Shown here piece after piece: positions 1 through 9,377 of a stretch of 64,000 nt of DNA. The translations under genes were made by a program, and so were the position numbers. This DNA comes from UBA2988 sp965237965 (GTDB taxonomy: Bacteria > Gemmatimonadota > Gemmatimonadetes > Longimicrobiales > Gaopeijiaceae). Position 1 is the stretch's first letter, and each line of letters begins with the position of its first letter. The notes below the pieces were generated by a model. That model saw only the letters and a program-made list of their open reading frames with translations, ran no database searches and was not told the DNA's origin. The stretch is taken from positions 372,001 through 436,000 of the forward strand of contig CBDEGT010000003.1 of the NCBI GenBank assembly GCA_965237965.1, read 5' to 3'.

Positions 1-1519
1 CGACTCCCGCCGCGGCGTGGATGGGATATGTGTCAGGCATGCCCTCAGGAAGGATCGGCAACCCCGTATCATCCTGCTGCCGCCCATCCCTTTCCCGCCA
101 TAACCTGATGCCAGGCTCCGGCAACCTGGTCGGAATGTTCGGGTCGGCTCCGTGGGCCGCCATCGCCTTCATTGCCTCGACATCGAGCGCCACGGCGGCA
201 CGCCAGACCGGGGTGGCACCCGTTATGTCGATTCCCAAAGAGTTCGATGTGAACTCCCAGGAGTACAAGTGCGTCTTGAGCCGCACGTTCGGATCGGCGC
301 CGGCCTCCAGCAGCGCATTCAGCACGTCCATGTACTCGGTCTGCTGGTTGTCGTGCGCCCTGGGCTGCGGGTCGGTGTGCAACAACGACCACTGTGTCTG
401 CAGCACCGCGAAGAGGGGTGAGATCCCGTCGTCGTGCGTGATCAGGTTCGGATCGGCGCCGCGCCCGATCAGCTGCATCGCCAGGTCGAACCGACCGTTC
501 AGCAGGGCTATCACGAGAGGGCTGGTTCCGTCGCCACTCACCTGGTCGATGTCAGCCCCGCCGTCCAAGAGAACTTCCGTCGCTTCGATCTGGCCCTCGC
601 GGGCCGCGTGCAGCAGCGCCGTCATCCCGCCCATCTTTCCGACCCGCGTCTCATACAGGGGACGACGGAGGATCTCGCTGTCGCTCTTTAGACCCGATTG
701 GGTTTGCCACGTGGGCACAATGCTCGCCACATCGTCGGGACTGAAGTCCTCGAGCAGCTCCTCGATCTCATCATCGGACTGCACGAACTCGCGCTGCGCG
801 GCGATGGCCGCCTGTACCTCAGAGGGGCTCAAGACCCGCTCGGTTCCCTCCACCGAGCTCCCGCGGATCTCCGTCACTGCCTCCTGAAGGCGTGCCTGCG
901 CCTCCCTGTCGATGGCCAAGCTCTCTAGCGCATCGACGACTTCCGTACTGATCGCCGGATCCGCGCCGCGGCTCAGCAGCTCGCGGACCGCCGCGGTGCG
1001 GCCGTAGGACGCCGCGAACATCAGTGGCGTCTGCCCGGCCGAGTGCTCCCGCGCGTTCACCGGCGCGGCATGCTCGAGCAGCGCACGCACCGCCCCCTCG
1101 CCGTTCATCGCTTTCGCGGCGAGATGGAGGGGGGTCACTTCGGTGGTCGTCGTCACCGCCGCCGCATCCGCACCGGCCTCGAGGAGCGCGCGGACCACCT
1201 CGGCTTGACCACTCCGGCTCGCGAGGTGCAGCGGTGTGTAGTCGCCGATCCGCGTCTTCCCCTCAATCTTCGCCCCCGCGCTGAGCAGCAGCTCGGCAAT
1301 CTCGAGATATCCCTCCTCGGCCGCCACGTGCAGCGCAGTCAAACCATCGCCCTGGGCGAGGTTCGGATCCGCGCCGTCCTTGAGGAGCGACCGGACGGCC
1401 GCCACGTCACCTCGTTTCGTCGCGTCCAGGAGCGGGCTGCCGCCCGGCAGAACGGCACCGGCCAGCAGCGCGATCGCGAGGACGGCGCCGGTCAAGCGCG
1501 TCCCCGCGCACCAAATCAC
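1..1519 (-). CDS. Exported ankyrin-repeat protein, unit A (C-terminus beyond window)
   Basis: The frame is open for 506 codons and runs off the left edge. The start is a GTG whose GTGA overlaps the stop of the DUF1552 gene, so translation is probably coupled. The N-terminus has a hydrophobic stretch (LTGAVLAIALLAGAVLPGG) that looks like a signal peptide, followed by ankyrin repeats with the usual LLxxGADPN endings. The last visible codons (DGRQQDDTGLPI, then PIHAAAGV) align with the C-terminal third of the unit B paralogue at 7434-9377, so roughly 140 residues are missing. Ankyrin repeats bind proteins; no catalytic motif is visible. The partner is presumably encoded in the same unit, but that is inference. 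Confidence 0.85.
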   Translation of the reverse strand, partial: MIWCAGTRLTGAVLAIALLAGAVLPGGSPLLDATKRGDVAAVRSLLKDGADPNLAQGDGLTALHVAAEEGYLEIAELLLSAGAKIEGKTRIGDYTPLHLASRSGQAEVVRALLEAGADAAAVTTTTEVTPLHLAAKAMNGEGAVRALLEHAAPVNAREHSAGQTPLMFAASYGRTAAVRELLSRGADPAISTEVVDALESLAIDREAQARLQEAVTEIRGSSVEGTERVLSPSEVQAAIAAQREFVQSDDEIEELLEDFSPDDVASIVPTWQTQSGLKSDSEILRRPLYETRVGKMGGMTALLHAAREGQIEATEVLLDGGADIDQVSGDGTSPLVIALLNGRFDLAMQLIGRGADPNLITHDDGISPLFAVLQTQWSLLHTDPQPRAHDNQQTEYMDVLNALLEAGADPNVRLKTHLYSWEFTSNSLGIDITGATPVWRAAVALDVEAMKAMAAHGADPNIPTRLPEPGIRLWRERDGRQQDDTGLPILPEGMPDTYPIHAAAGV

Positions 1520-2916
1520 ACCCCCTCCTGCGAGGCCGCCACCGGCCCCCTCGGGAAGCTCAGTGGAAACTCCCCCGTGCTGTCGCCGAACCCGTGGAAG
1601 TTGTCGTGTCCCAGTCGCTGCATCAGGCTCACGAAGACGTTCGCCATCGGCGTCCCCTCCGGAGCCCGCAGGTGGAGGTTACCCTCCAGTGCGCCATTCG
1701 CGTGGCCCACGAGAAGGAGCGGGCACCGCCGGTGATTGTGTAGGTTCGGGTCCCCCATCGCGGAGCCCCAGATGACCACGGTCTTGTCCAGCAGAGAAGC
1801 CTCACCCTCCATGGTGTTCTGCAGCTTCTCCAGGAGGTACGCTAGATGGGACAGGCGGTACGTGTTGACGACATTGTATTCCAGGATTTGGGCGGGCATG
1901 TCGCCGTGGTGCGACGACTCGTGCCACGACTTCTTGACCCCGCTGGCCGGGAAGACCGCGTTCGTCACGGCTCCGAACTTGAAGGTGCTCACCCGCGTCA
2001 GGTCGGCCTGGAGCGCGAGTACCTGGAGGTCGAACATCATCTTCACATGGTCCTCCCACCGGTCGGGGACGCCCGAGGGCGCCTCCGGCATCTCCCGCTC
2101 CTCGCCACTGTTGTTCTGCGCCTCGATCAGCATGATCCTCCGCTCCAGCTCGCGGATGTGAGTCGTATACTGGTCCAAAGCGCGGCGGTCCCCCGCCCCC
2201 AGTGCCCTCTTCAGATCGGCGAGTTCGGCGGCGAACCAGTCGAGCACGCTCTGCTTCGTCCGGAGCCGAGCGGCTCGGTCCGCGGCAGAGTCACCGGCAC
2301 CGAAGAGCTGCTCGAACACCACCCTCGGCTCCCGGATCGCCGGCAGCGGCTGGGTGGGAGACGCCCAGGCCACTGCATTCCCGTACGGGCCCCCGCCGCC
2401 GTCCACCCGCTCGGTCGTGACCTCCAGCGAGGGCAATAGGGCATCCTGCCCGAAGCGATCCGCATGGATCTGATCCAGCGACTTCCCGAGAAAGATGTCG
2501 GCACGCGTCTCCGTCTGCTTCGGATGGGCCTGGGTCAGAAACACTGCCGTCGTGCGACCGTGGTCGCCGCCGATCTCTACGGCACTAAAGGACTCCGCCA
2601 TCCGGCAGTCCGTGTTGCTGACGATGGTCAGGTAGTCGCGGTACGCCTCCAGGGGCTTGAGCTGGCTGTTCGCCCCGATCGCGAAGTCGCGGCCGAGCTT
2701 CGCCGGCGCGAAGAGATGCTGCGCGTCGCCCCACTCGTTCCCACCCGCATGACCCAAGTCTTCCTCCAAGGCGATCAAGCGGGTGAACTGCTGGGCTGGG
2801 TCGCGCCAGGCTCGCCCGGCGGGTACCATCGCGTCCATGAAGGGAAGGGCGACCGACGCCCCCGTGCCACGCAGGAAGGTGCGGCGCGAAAGGTGTTTGC
2901 CAGTGATGAAATTCAT
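1516..2916 (-). CDS. DUF1552 protein with Tat signal, unit A
   Basis: A 466-residue protein of the DUF1552 family, whose biochemical role is not established. The N-terminus has a twin-arginine export signal (SRRTFLRG, arginines 11-12, then a hydrophobic ASVALPFMDAMV), so it is probably exported folded. The family usually lies next to DUF1592-type cytochrome-like proteins, as here: it starts 11 bases after the DUF1592 stop and overlaps the ankyrin start by four bases. The ATG at 2916 was chosen because it puts the Tat motif at the N-terminus; an upstream in-frame extension lies inside the DUF1592 gene. The unit B copy at 9374-10795 is highly similar along its length (for example GNEWGDAQHLF and SGEEREMPEAPSGVPDRWE are shared). 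Confidence 0.9.
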   Translation of the reverse strand: MNFITGKHLSRRTFLRGTGASVALPFMDAMVPAGRAWRDPAQQFTRLIALEEDLGHAGGNEWGDAQHLFAPAKLGRDFAIGANSQLKPLEAYRDYLTIVSNTDCRMAESFSAVEIGGDHGRTTAVFLTQAHPKQTETRADIFLGKSLDQIHADRFGQDALLPSLEVTTERVDGGGGPYGNAVAWASPTQPLPAIREPRVVFEQLFGAGDSAADRAARLRTKQSVLDWFAAELADLKRALGAGDRRALDQYTTHIRELERRIMLIEAQNNSGEEREMPEAPSGVPDRWEDHVKMMFDLQVLALQADLTRVSTFKFGAVTNAVFPASGVKKSWHESSHHGDMPAQILEYNVVNTYRLSHLAYLLEKLQNTMEGEASLLDKTVVIWGSAMGDPNLHNHRRCPLLLVGHANGALEGNLHLRAPEGTPMANVFVSLMQRLGHDNFHGFGDSTGEFPLSFPRGPVAASQEGV

Positions 2917-2927
2917 GGTCTCTTCCC

Positions 2928-5402
2928 TCAGTTTGTGACGGTTTGCGTTTTTCTCATCTGGAACGCATCGCTCTTCACGACCCCTAGGATGAGCGAGGAG
3001 ATCTTGTAGTCGTTCGCCTCCGCCGCCCACGCGATGGCGCGGATCGTCGGCTGGTCGAAGTACTCGATGGGACGCCCGATCCCGAACGACAGCAGACGCT
3101 CCGTGAAGTTCCGCACAAGCAGGATCGGACGCTTCAGGAGAACCTGCGTGAGCTCGCCGGGCGAGCTGATCGGCGTGCCGTCGTAGAAGGTGCCGCGGGT
3201 GTCGAGCGGCGCCATGTTCTCGCGGATCCGCCACTTGCCGGTGACGTCGAAGTTGTCGAGCGCCAAACCGATGGGGTCTATGAAGCGGTGGCAGGAGTTA
3301 CAAACAGGGCTCGTGCGGTGCGCCTCCATCCGCTCGCGGGTGGTCAGCCGGCGTCCGGCAGCGGTAGCAGGGCTCGCCTCGAAGGCCGGCACGTTCGGCG
3401 GCGGCGGCGGCGGCGGCGTCCCCATGAGCACCTCCATGACCCACTTGCCGCGCTCCACCGGAGACGTCCGCCCCGCCATGGAGGTCAGCTGCAGCACGCT
3501 CCCGTGGCCGAGGACTCCCCGCCGCCTGTCATTCGGGTACTCCACGCGGCGGAACTCATCTCCGGAGACGCCCTCGATCCCGTAATGACGGGCCAGACGA
3601 GCGTTGAGGAAAGTGTAGTCGGCGTCGAAGAGCTCGAGCAGGCTCCGGTCCTCCTGGACCAGGTACTGGAAGAGCAGCTCGGTCTCCTGCACCATCGCCT
3701 CGGCAAGCTGTGTGGAGAAATCCGGGAAGAAGTACCCGTCCGGCCAGACCTTCCCAACGTCCTGCAGCCGTAGCCACAGGTGGAGGAAGCGGGTGGCCAG
3801 CGCCTCAGAGCGCGGATCCTTGAGCATGCGCCCCATCTGCTGCTCGAGGACGGCAGGATCCGAAAGCCGGCCGCTTGTGGCGACCTCAATCAGTTCCTGG
3901 TCGGGCGCCGATTCCCAGAGGAAGAAGGAGAGCCGCGTCGCGAGGTCTAGGTCGCTCACCCGGTAGCCCTGGCCCGGCCGGGAGCCGGCGGGCTCCCGCT
4001 CCAACCGTAACAGAAACTCAGGCGAGGAGAGGATCGCTTGCAATCCCGTCCGCACGCCGATCTCGAACCCCTTCTCGGCGGCAGCCTCGTCGTAGAAGAC
4101 CAACAGATCCGCCACATCCTCCTCTGTCACGGGTCGCCGATACGCCTGGCTCGCGAGCTCCGTGAGGATCGACTCGGCGCAGGGACGCTCTTCAGCTGCG
4201 GACGTCGGGCGGCAGATGAAGATCTTCCGCCGGCTCTCCGTATCCGACATCCCTTCCACGTTCGCGGGCCCCGTGATCAGCAGCTCCGTGAGATGCGTCA
4301 GCCCGGTGGTCCCATACTCGCGGCTAGCGGACCTGGCGGCCGACCACTCGGGAGGAGTGTACCGGTCCTCGTACGGGCCCTCGATGAGGTTGACGAACGC
4401 CGCCGAGACCGTATGCTGGCCCGCGCGGACGAAGATCGGCTCGGTCTGGATGGAGGGGAGAACCGATATAATTGGACGAACGAAAGGAGCTCGAATTTGA
4501 CCCAGGGATTGCCCTTGGTACGCGAGCTTCAAGATGGCGATCGGCTCGCCGTCGATGGAGATATCCACATCCTCGGCCGCGATCGATTTCGGGTTCCCAC
4601 TCCCGAAGCGGGTCCCCAACTGGAAGACGTACTCTCCGTCCGCGGGAAAGTCGTGCTTCACAACGATGCCACCCCGGGTCCCGAACGGCGCTCCTTCGAG
4701 CCGATCCCAGGCGTGCTGCGAGAGCTCGCCGGGGTTCGCGTACTTGGTCGTGGAGGACACCGCCTCGGAGTTCCCCACTGCCAGCCGACTGATGTCGGTG
4801 GCGGCCCTCAGGTACGCATCCAAGACGGTCGTCGAGGACGATTGGGCCGCGGCCATGTTGTCGAAACTTTCTATGACAAGATCGGGCGGGAGCCACTTGC
4901 CTGCCTCCACCTCCAGCGCCAGGAGGTCGTGGACCACGCGCTCGTACTCGGCTCGACTCAGCCGCTGGAACAGACGCTCGACCAGCGCGGGAGCAGTGGC
5001 GGCCGCCCTGTCCACCTCCGATTCAAGGGTCTCCACCAGCACTAATAGGGTATCACCCGCGGGACGGGGCACGCCGGGAGGGGGCATCATCCCTGCCCGC
5101 AGCTTCCGGATCATCTTCTCCGCCGTCTGGGCCCGCTCCTCCGCGTCCTCGACGGAGAAGTCTTGGAGCGACAGGTTTCCGGTCCGCAGCTGGTCGTTGT
5201 GGCACGTCACGCAGTACTGCTGGACCACGCCCGTCAGAGCCTCGGACGCCACAGAAGTGGACGAAGGGGGGGCGGGCACGGTCGCAGCGGCGTAAACGGC
5301 TCCGGCTTCGGGCCCGGACCGGGATGCCAGCGTGTCCGCAGGACCACCGTCCACTGCCAGCAACATCCCTGCGAACACAGCGCCAACGGGGAGTGCTTTC
5401 AT
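2928..5402 (-). CDS. Secreted diheme DUF1587/1595/1592/1588/1585 protein, unit A
   Basis: An 824-residue multidomain protein of the planctomycete-type secreted family. A short signal peptide (MKALPVGAVFAGMLLAV) is followed by a CxxCH haem site at about residues 64-68 (CVTCH). Next come a DUF1587-like block (RLSRAEYERVVHDLLALEVE), a middle domain, a DUF1595-like block with the AYRRPV motif, DUF1592 (DLATRLSFFLW), DUF1588 with a seven-proline run and a second CxxCH (CNSCH, about 701-705), and a DUF1585-like end. Two haems and export imply a periplasmic or surface redox protein that depends on cytochrome c maturation; its substrate is unknown. The ATG at 5402 fits the signal peptide. A consensus promoter lies 64 bases upstream. 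First gene of the DUF1592-DUF1552-ankyrin run. Confidence 0.88.
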   Translation of the reverse strand: MKALPVGAVFAGMLLAVDGGPADTLASRSGPEAGAVYAAATVPAPPSSTSVASEALTGVVQQYCVTCHNDQLRTGNLSLQDFSVEDAEERAQTAEKMIRKLRAGMMPPPGVPRPAGDTLLVLVETLESEVDRAAATAPALVERLFQRLSRAEYERVVHDLLALEVEAGKWLPPDLVIESFDNMAAAQSSSTTVLDAYLRAATDISRLAVGNSEAVSSTTKYANPGELSQHAWDRLEGAPFGTRGGIVVKHDFPADGEYVFQLGTRFGSGNPKSIAAEDVDISIDGEPIAILKLAYQGQSLGQIRAPFVRPIISVLPSIQTEPIFVRAGQHTVSAAFVNLIEGPYEDRYTPPEWSAARSASREYGTTGLTHLTELLITGPANVEGMSDTESRRKIFICRPTSAAEERPCAESILTELASQAYRRPVTEEDVADLLVFYDEAAAEKGFEIGVRTGLQAILSSPEFLLRLEREPAGSRPGQGYRVSDLDLATRLSFFLWESAPDQELIEVATSGRLSDPAVLEQQMGRMLKDPRSEALATRFLHLWLRLQDVGKVWPDGYFFPDFSTQLAEAMVQETELLFQYLVQEDRSLLELFDADYTFLNARLARHYGIEGVSGDEFRRVEYPNDRRRGVLGHGSVLQLTSMAGRTSPVERGKWVMEVLMGTPPPPPPPNVPAFEASPATAAGRRLTTRERMEAHRTSPVCNSCHRFIDPIGLALDNFDVTGKWRIRENMAPLDTRGTFYDGTPISSPGELTQVLLKRPILLVRNFTERLLSFGIGRPIEYFDQPTIRAIAWAAEANDYKISSLILGVVKSDAFQMRKTQTVTN

Positions 5403-5465
5403 GCCTGCGTTCCTCGGTGCGTTGGAGACGCCTGCCCGGCTCCCACTACACCGCCATAGCATATC

Positions 5466-5494
5466 CTTATACGTCGGCGGTTGGGCCGTGTCAA
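5466..5494 (-). promoter_or_regulatory. Sigma-70 type promoter of unit A DUF1592 gene
   Basis: On the minus strand TTGACA (5494-5489) and TATAAG (5471-5466) are separated by exactly 17 bases. This is a near-consensus housekeeping promoter pointing at the ATG at 5402. The same boxes with the same spacing recur at 19835-19863 and 21821-21849. Confidence 0.75.
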
Positions 5495-5527
5495 GGCTCA
5501 TATGTGCGGCGAATGGCACACAATTAC

Positions 5528-5551
5528 GTTGGGTTGCTCGATCAGCCCAAC
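5528..5551. promoter_or_regulatory. Candidate operator between XRE gene and DUF1592 promoter
   Basis: An inverted repeat GTTGGG-12-CCCAAC sits between the divergent XRE gene and the DUF1592 promoter, about 34 bases upstream of the -35 box. The position suits a binding site for the XRE protein. In unit C, where the regulator is broken, the right arm reads CCCAGC, so symmetry is lost. Assignment is inference. Confidence 0.35.
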
Positions 5552-5608
5552 CAGCACACGAATCATACGGTTCGCACGGTCGCATGTACAGGAGGTTAGG
5601 CAACTGCC

Positions 5609-5908
5609 TTGGAGACAACACTGGGAGAACGGATCGCCTTGGCCCGGAAGCGGGCTGGGCTATCTCAGGAGGCGCTGGCCGAGCTGGTAGGGGCGGGCGG
5701 GGAGGCGTCCGGCCGAAGCACCGTCAGTAATTGGGAGACGGGGAAATTCATCCCGGACGGCCGCTTCCTGCTGAAGCTGCCCGATGTGTTGGGTGTGTCC
5801 GCCGAGTGGCTGCTCCTGGGGCGAACGGCCCCAGGGGCAGCCACTACTTTACCGCGCGAAGCGCTCGAGGCGCTGCAGGATTGGGCGAACGAGGTGCTCC
5901 CAACGTGA
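5609..5908 (+). CDS. XRE-family helix-turn-helix regulator
   Basis: A 99-residue protein that is essentially one Cro/CI-type HTH domain: GERIALARKRAGLSQEALAEL at the N-terminus, then STVSNWETGKFIPDGRFLLKL as the recognition-helix region, then a short tail. It starts at a TTG with a good AGGAGG 13 bases upstream; no ATG is available. It is divergent from the DUF1592 gene and lies between it and the SGNH gene, so control of unit A is a reasonable guess. A frameshifted copy is present in unit C and none is present in unit B. Confidence 0.75.
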   Translation: METTLGERIALARKRAGLSQEALAELVGAGGEASGRSTVSNWETGKFIPDGRFLLKLPDVLGVSAEWLLLGRTAPGAATTLPREALEALQDWANEVLPT

Positions 5909-6074
5909 TCGAAGAAAGAGACTGGAGGTGGTGGCGATAGCGCCTGAGCAGCCACACGTCCTCGGCCGTCAGCCAGCGAGCCATGCGTCCCGTCTCAAGG
6001 TCCACCACCGTGCCCTCGGAGAAACCAGGGATGTGACCCGAAACCACGAACGTGTCCCTTAACCCGTGCGGCAT
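5844..6074 (-). CDS. Possible small protein, function unknown
   Basis: A 76-codon frame opposite the XRE 3' end. Its ATG follows GGGAGGGG by a few bases, and the first 50 residues (DTFVVSGHIPGFSEG, then DLETGRMARWLTAEDVWLL) have protein-like composition. The last third lies antisense to the regulator and looks like shadow sequence. The unit C copy keeps the RBS and first 12 codons (MPLGLKDTLVVS) and is then deleted. No family recognised. Confidence 0.3.
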   Translation of the reverse strand: MPHGLRDTFVVSGHIPGFSEGTVVDLETGRMARWLTAEDVWLLRRYRHHLQSLSSITLGAPRSPNPAAPRALRAVK

Positions 6075-6334
6075 AACCCCTCCCTAGCCCGAGAGGTGAA
6101 CCGACCCGGTGAAATCCCGAAGTTCCAGCCTGCAGAAAAAATATCAACAACCGCGGCCCGTGTCTCGTTTTGCTCGGGTTACAAAGACGGCACGCCTCCG
6201 AAGTAGTGTCCGGTCGCAACCCCTCGCGCGCTCCAGTGTGGGCGGCTGGAACCAACAGGACCAGCTGCCTCAGAGCTCGACGAGAGGCCAGATCCAGGGG
6301 CATTTCGAGCGGCCTCCGCCATGACCCCTGCAGT

Positions 6335-7240
6335 TTACCTCGAGGTAGTTCTCTCCCTCTGCGACACGACCTCCCACGCGATCCTCTGCAGCTCCATGGC
6401 TGAGGCGACGGACATATCAACCAGCGGCACGCGGAGGTTCCGGGTTGACCAAATGAGCCCCGGGTCGCGGTCGGTAGGCCGGCCATAGATGAGCGTGGGT
6501 GCACCGGCAGGATCGCGTCCCGTGATCATCGCGTATACGACCAAGCCTTCGAGGTAGGAGCCCACCTCAGAGGGGTGTGATCCGTCGTACATGTACGTAT
6601 CGAGGGATATTAGGCGCTGTCGCGTCTCCTCGAACGCGTCCGCGATCGGAGCGACCTCGATGCCGAGCTCACGCGCGATCGAGATATGAGCATCCCCGAT
6701 CTGCTTCCATACCGGTAGGCGCTCCGCGTCGAACCGTGCAAGCCGGCGAGGCGGGCTCGGGAACAGGATGGTCTCAGCCCCCTTCGCACGGATCAGATCG
6801 ACCAACGCGCGGACGGAGTTGTGGAACTCCGCAACATCGCCGATGACGAACTCCCTCTCCGGTTCCGGCCAGATGGGGAGGGTCGGCGGCTCAATGTTCC
6901 CGGGCAGGAGGGCGACCTCCTGCAGGATCACGTAATCCCATTCGGTATCGCCTTCGATCAGCTTCCGAGCTTGGCCCTCCAGATGATCCTTTAGAGCTGG
7001 TGCACCCGCCATCGTCGGAACGATGATGGGCCCGAGCGGATCCGCGGCCGCGATGCCCGCGACGATGTCGCCCAGGTTGTTGGAGAAAAGCTGGCTGTTT
7101 CCAGCGAACAGGACGTGGAGGACCTCACGCTCATGCGAAGCTTGAGCCATCGCCGGTCGGGGGACCGCCATGCCCCCCAGAAGCAGGGCACCTATCAGAG
7201 CCCCCCTGGCTCCAACTGTGCAACCGATGCGCTCCATCAT
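6335..7240 (-). CDS. Exported SGNH/GDSL-like hydrolase, unit A
   Basis: A 301-residue protein with a signal peptide (ALIGALLLGGMAVPRPAMAQA). The N-terminal block LHVLFAGNSQLFSNNL corresponds to the SGNH block I with GNS in place of GDS, and the C-terminal DGSHPSEVGSYL supplies the expected Asp and His of block V. SGNH enzymes are Ser-His hydrolases of esters on sugars, lipids or peptidoglycan; the substrate here is unknown. The ATG at 7240 follows AGGTGG; a longer frame to 7378 lacks signal-peptide character. It is upstream of the DUF1592 run but separated from it by the XRE gene and ~430 bases (5909-6334) in which only the possible 76-codon frame is visible. Confidence 0.75.
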   Translation of the reverse strand: MMERIGCTVGARGALIGALLLGGMAVPRPAMAQASHEREVLHVLFAGNSQLFSNNLGDIVAGIAAADPLGPIIVPTMAGAPALKDHLEGQARKLIEGDTEWDYVILQEVALLPGNIEPPTLPIWPEPEREFVIGDVAEFHNSVRALVDLIRAKGAETILFPSPPRRLARFDAERLPVWKQIGDAHISIARELGIEVAPIADAFEETRQRLISLDTYMYDGSHPSEVGSYLEGLVVYAMITGRDPAGAPTLIYGRPTDRDPGLIWSTRNLRVPLVDMSVASAMELQRIAWEVVSQRERTTSR

Positions 7241-7433
7241 CAGACCACCTCTCGTGTGGAATTGTGAAGACCGTAAACGCCCGCTTCTTGCGTTCACTGG
7301 ATTTCCCTCGACACAGAAGTGACACCGAAGGCTCGGTGAGGAGGACTCAAAGCCGCCCATCCGGAGCCCGCAACGCAAATCTCATCTCCGAAGAGCATCC
7401 CCGAGGAGGGGGAGGCAACGATCTATTGGGCTT

Positions 7434-9377
7434 CTAGTCCTTCGAGCCCACCTGCTGCTCCACCGTCTCGAACGGTTCCACGCCGACGCCGGGGCAGTAG
7501 TCGCCAGTTCCGCGGAACATAGTGTCGAGGCATCTCAGCGGCGAGCCGAGGTCTTGCAGCAGCTTGGCGGTCTCCGGGTAGGCGGTGCGCGAGAAGTACC
7601 CAGCGCGCCCGCCGCGCGCCATGTCGGCCACTGACTGGCCCAGACTGCTGATCGCGCGCACGTCCGCGCCCTGCGCCACGAGGTACTCGATGACCTCGTT
7701 GTCGCCGCGGACGGACGCATAATGGAGCGGGGTGTACGCCCACCCGTCGGGGACGTTGACGTCGGCTCCGTGCTCGTCGACCAAGTACTTGACCGCATTG
7801 AGGAAGTTGTTCGGCACCTGGTCCATGTAAAAGGCACCCAGCCCCATGTACCCGACCCCCGCCGCTGCATGGATCGGATACGCGTCGGGCGTGCCTTCTG
7901 GCTGGATCGGCAAGCCGGAATCATCCTGCTGACGCCCGTCGATCGTCCGTCGCCTGAGGCTCATGCCCGGCTCCGGGAACATCGTGGGAACGCTCGGGTC
8001 CGCCCCGTGGGCCGCCAGCGCCTTCATCGCTTCGATATCCAGCGCCATGGCCGCACGCCAGAAGGGGGTGGCACCGGTCACATCCAGGCCCATCTGGTTC
8101 GAAGTGTACTCGAAGAAGAACAGGTCGGTCTTGAGCCTCACGTTCGGATCGGCACCCGCCGCCAGAAGCGCCTCTAGAACGTCAATGTACTCCGTCTGCT
8201 GGTTATCGTGCGCCCGGGGCTGCGGGTGATGGGTGAACCGCAATGCCCATTGGGTCTGCAGCACCGCGAACAGGGCCGACATACCGTCGTCGTGCGTGAC
8301 CAAGTTCGGATCGGCCCCGCGCTCGATCAGACGCATCGCCAGATCGAACCGACCGTTCAGCAGAGCCATCACCAGAGGGCTGGTCCCGTCGCCGCTCACC
8401 TGATCGATGTCAGCCCCGCCGTCCAGGAGCGCCTGCGCGGCTTCGATACGACCGTCCCGCGCCGCATGCAGCAACGCCGTCATCCCCCCCACCTTCCCAA
8501 CCAGCGTCTCATACTCGGGACGGAGAAGGACCTGGACGTCGCTCTCCAGATCCGACTGGGTCACCCATGAGGGCACGAGCCTCGCCAAATCGTCGGGACT
8601 GAAGTCCTCGAGAAACTCCTCGATCGTCTCATTGGACTGTAAGAACTGACGCTGCGAGGCGATCGCAGCCTGTACTTCCGAGGGGGTCAGCGCCCGATCG
8701 GTTCCCCCTTCCGAGCTCCTGCGGATCTCGGCCACGGCCTGGAGAAGCCGCTCATGCGCCTCGAAGTCGATGGCGACGCCCTGGAGGGCATCGGTCACGT
8801 CCGTGCGGAGCGACGGATCCGCGCCGTGGCCCAGCAGCTTGCGGATCGCCGCAACCCGACCGAAGGACGCCGCGAACATGAGGGGAGTCTGTCCGGCTGC
8901 GCTCTCGCGCGCGTCAATCGGCGCGCCGTGCTCCAGAAGGACCCTCACCGCACCCGCTCCGTCCAGTGCCTTTGCCGCGAGGTGAAGCGGTGTCACTCCG
9001 GTGGTTGTCGTCACCGCCTCCGGATCCGCGCCCGCCGCCAAGAGCACGCGGACCACGTCGGCCTGTCCCGTCCGGCTCGCGAGGTGAAGCGGCTGGTAGT
9101 GGCCGATGTGCGTCTTCGCCGCGACATCCGCGCCCGCGTCGAGCAGCAGCCGGACGATCTCCAGGTTCCCCTCCTCTGCCGCCAGGTGCAGAGCGGACAG
9201 ACCGTCCCCCCGCGCCGCGTTCGGATCGGCGCCTTGCGCGAGAAGCGCCTTGACCGCTGCGATGTCACCGCGCTTCGACGCATCGAGCAGGGGGCTGTCG
9301 CCGGGGGAGACGGCGCCCACGAGCAGCGCGACCGTGAGGACCGCGCCCGCGAGACCCACTTCCCTCCGCCGACTCAC
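7434..9377 (-). CDS. Exported ankyrin-repeat protein, unit B
   Basis: A 647-residue protein beginning with a signal peptide (VGLAGAVLTVALLVGAVS) and carrying about eleven ankyrin repeats in two blocks (about 27-215 and 290-620). A non-repeat helical linker lies between them (SEVQAAIASQRQFLQ, FSPDDLARLVPSWV). The C-terminus carries two cysteines (PLRCLDTMF, GDYCPGVG) and no further repeat. The ATG overlaps the DUF1552 stop by four bases (ATGA), as in unit A where the overlap is GTGA. Being the last gene after two exported proteins, it is likely a periplasmic scaffold or inhibitor-like partner; this is inference. Confidence 0.9.
   Translation of the reverse strand: MSRRREVGLAGAVLTVALLVGAVSPGDSPLLDASKRGDIAAVKALLAQGADPNAARGDGLSALHLAAEEGNLEIVRLLLDAGADVAAKTHIGHYQPLHLASRTGQADVVRVLLAAGADPEAVTTTTGVTPLHLAAKALDGAGAVRVLLEHGAPIDARESAAGQTPLMFAASFGRVAAIRKLLGHGADPSLRTDVTDALQGVAIDFEAHERLLQAVAEIRRSSEGGTDRALTPSEVQAAIASQRQFLQSNETIEEFLEDFSPDDLARLVPSWVTQSDLESDVQVLLRPEYETLVGKVGGMTALLHAARDGRIEAAQALLDGGADIDQVSGDGTSPLVMALLNGRFDLAMRLIERGADPNLVTHDDGMSALFAVLQTQWALRFTHHPQPRAHDNQQTEYIDVLEALLAAGADPNVRLKTDLFFFEYTSNQMGLDVTGATPFWRAAMALDIEAMKALAAHGADPSVPTMFPEPGMSLRRRTIDGRQQDDSGLPIQPEGTPDAYPIHAAAGVGYMGLGAFYMDQVPNNFLNAVKYLVDEHGADVNVPDGWAYTPLHYASVRGDNEVIEYLVAQGADVRAISSLGQSVADMARGGRAGYFSRTAYPETAKLLQDLGSPLRCLDTMFRGTGDYCPGVGVEPFETVEQQVGSKD

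Larger units (their letters stand above)
5099..7285. repeat. Duplicated segment, copy A (partner 19449-21665)
   Basis: About 2.2 kb running from DUF1592 codon ~100 through the promoter, XRE gene, spacer and whole SGNH gene is repeated nearly identically at 19449-21665. Copy C differs by a one-base insertion in the XRE gene, a deletion covering the XRE 3' part, and a ~235 bp insertion. The two SGNH products differ at few residues, so the duplication is recent compared with the A/B split. Confidence 0.85.

Noticed and set aside
21..887. Long plus-strand frames over the ankyrin, DUF1552 and DUF1592 genes
   Set aside because: They mirror the codon pattern of the minus-strand genes, have no family similarity and overlap well-supported proteins.
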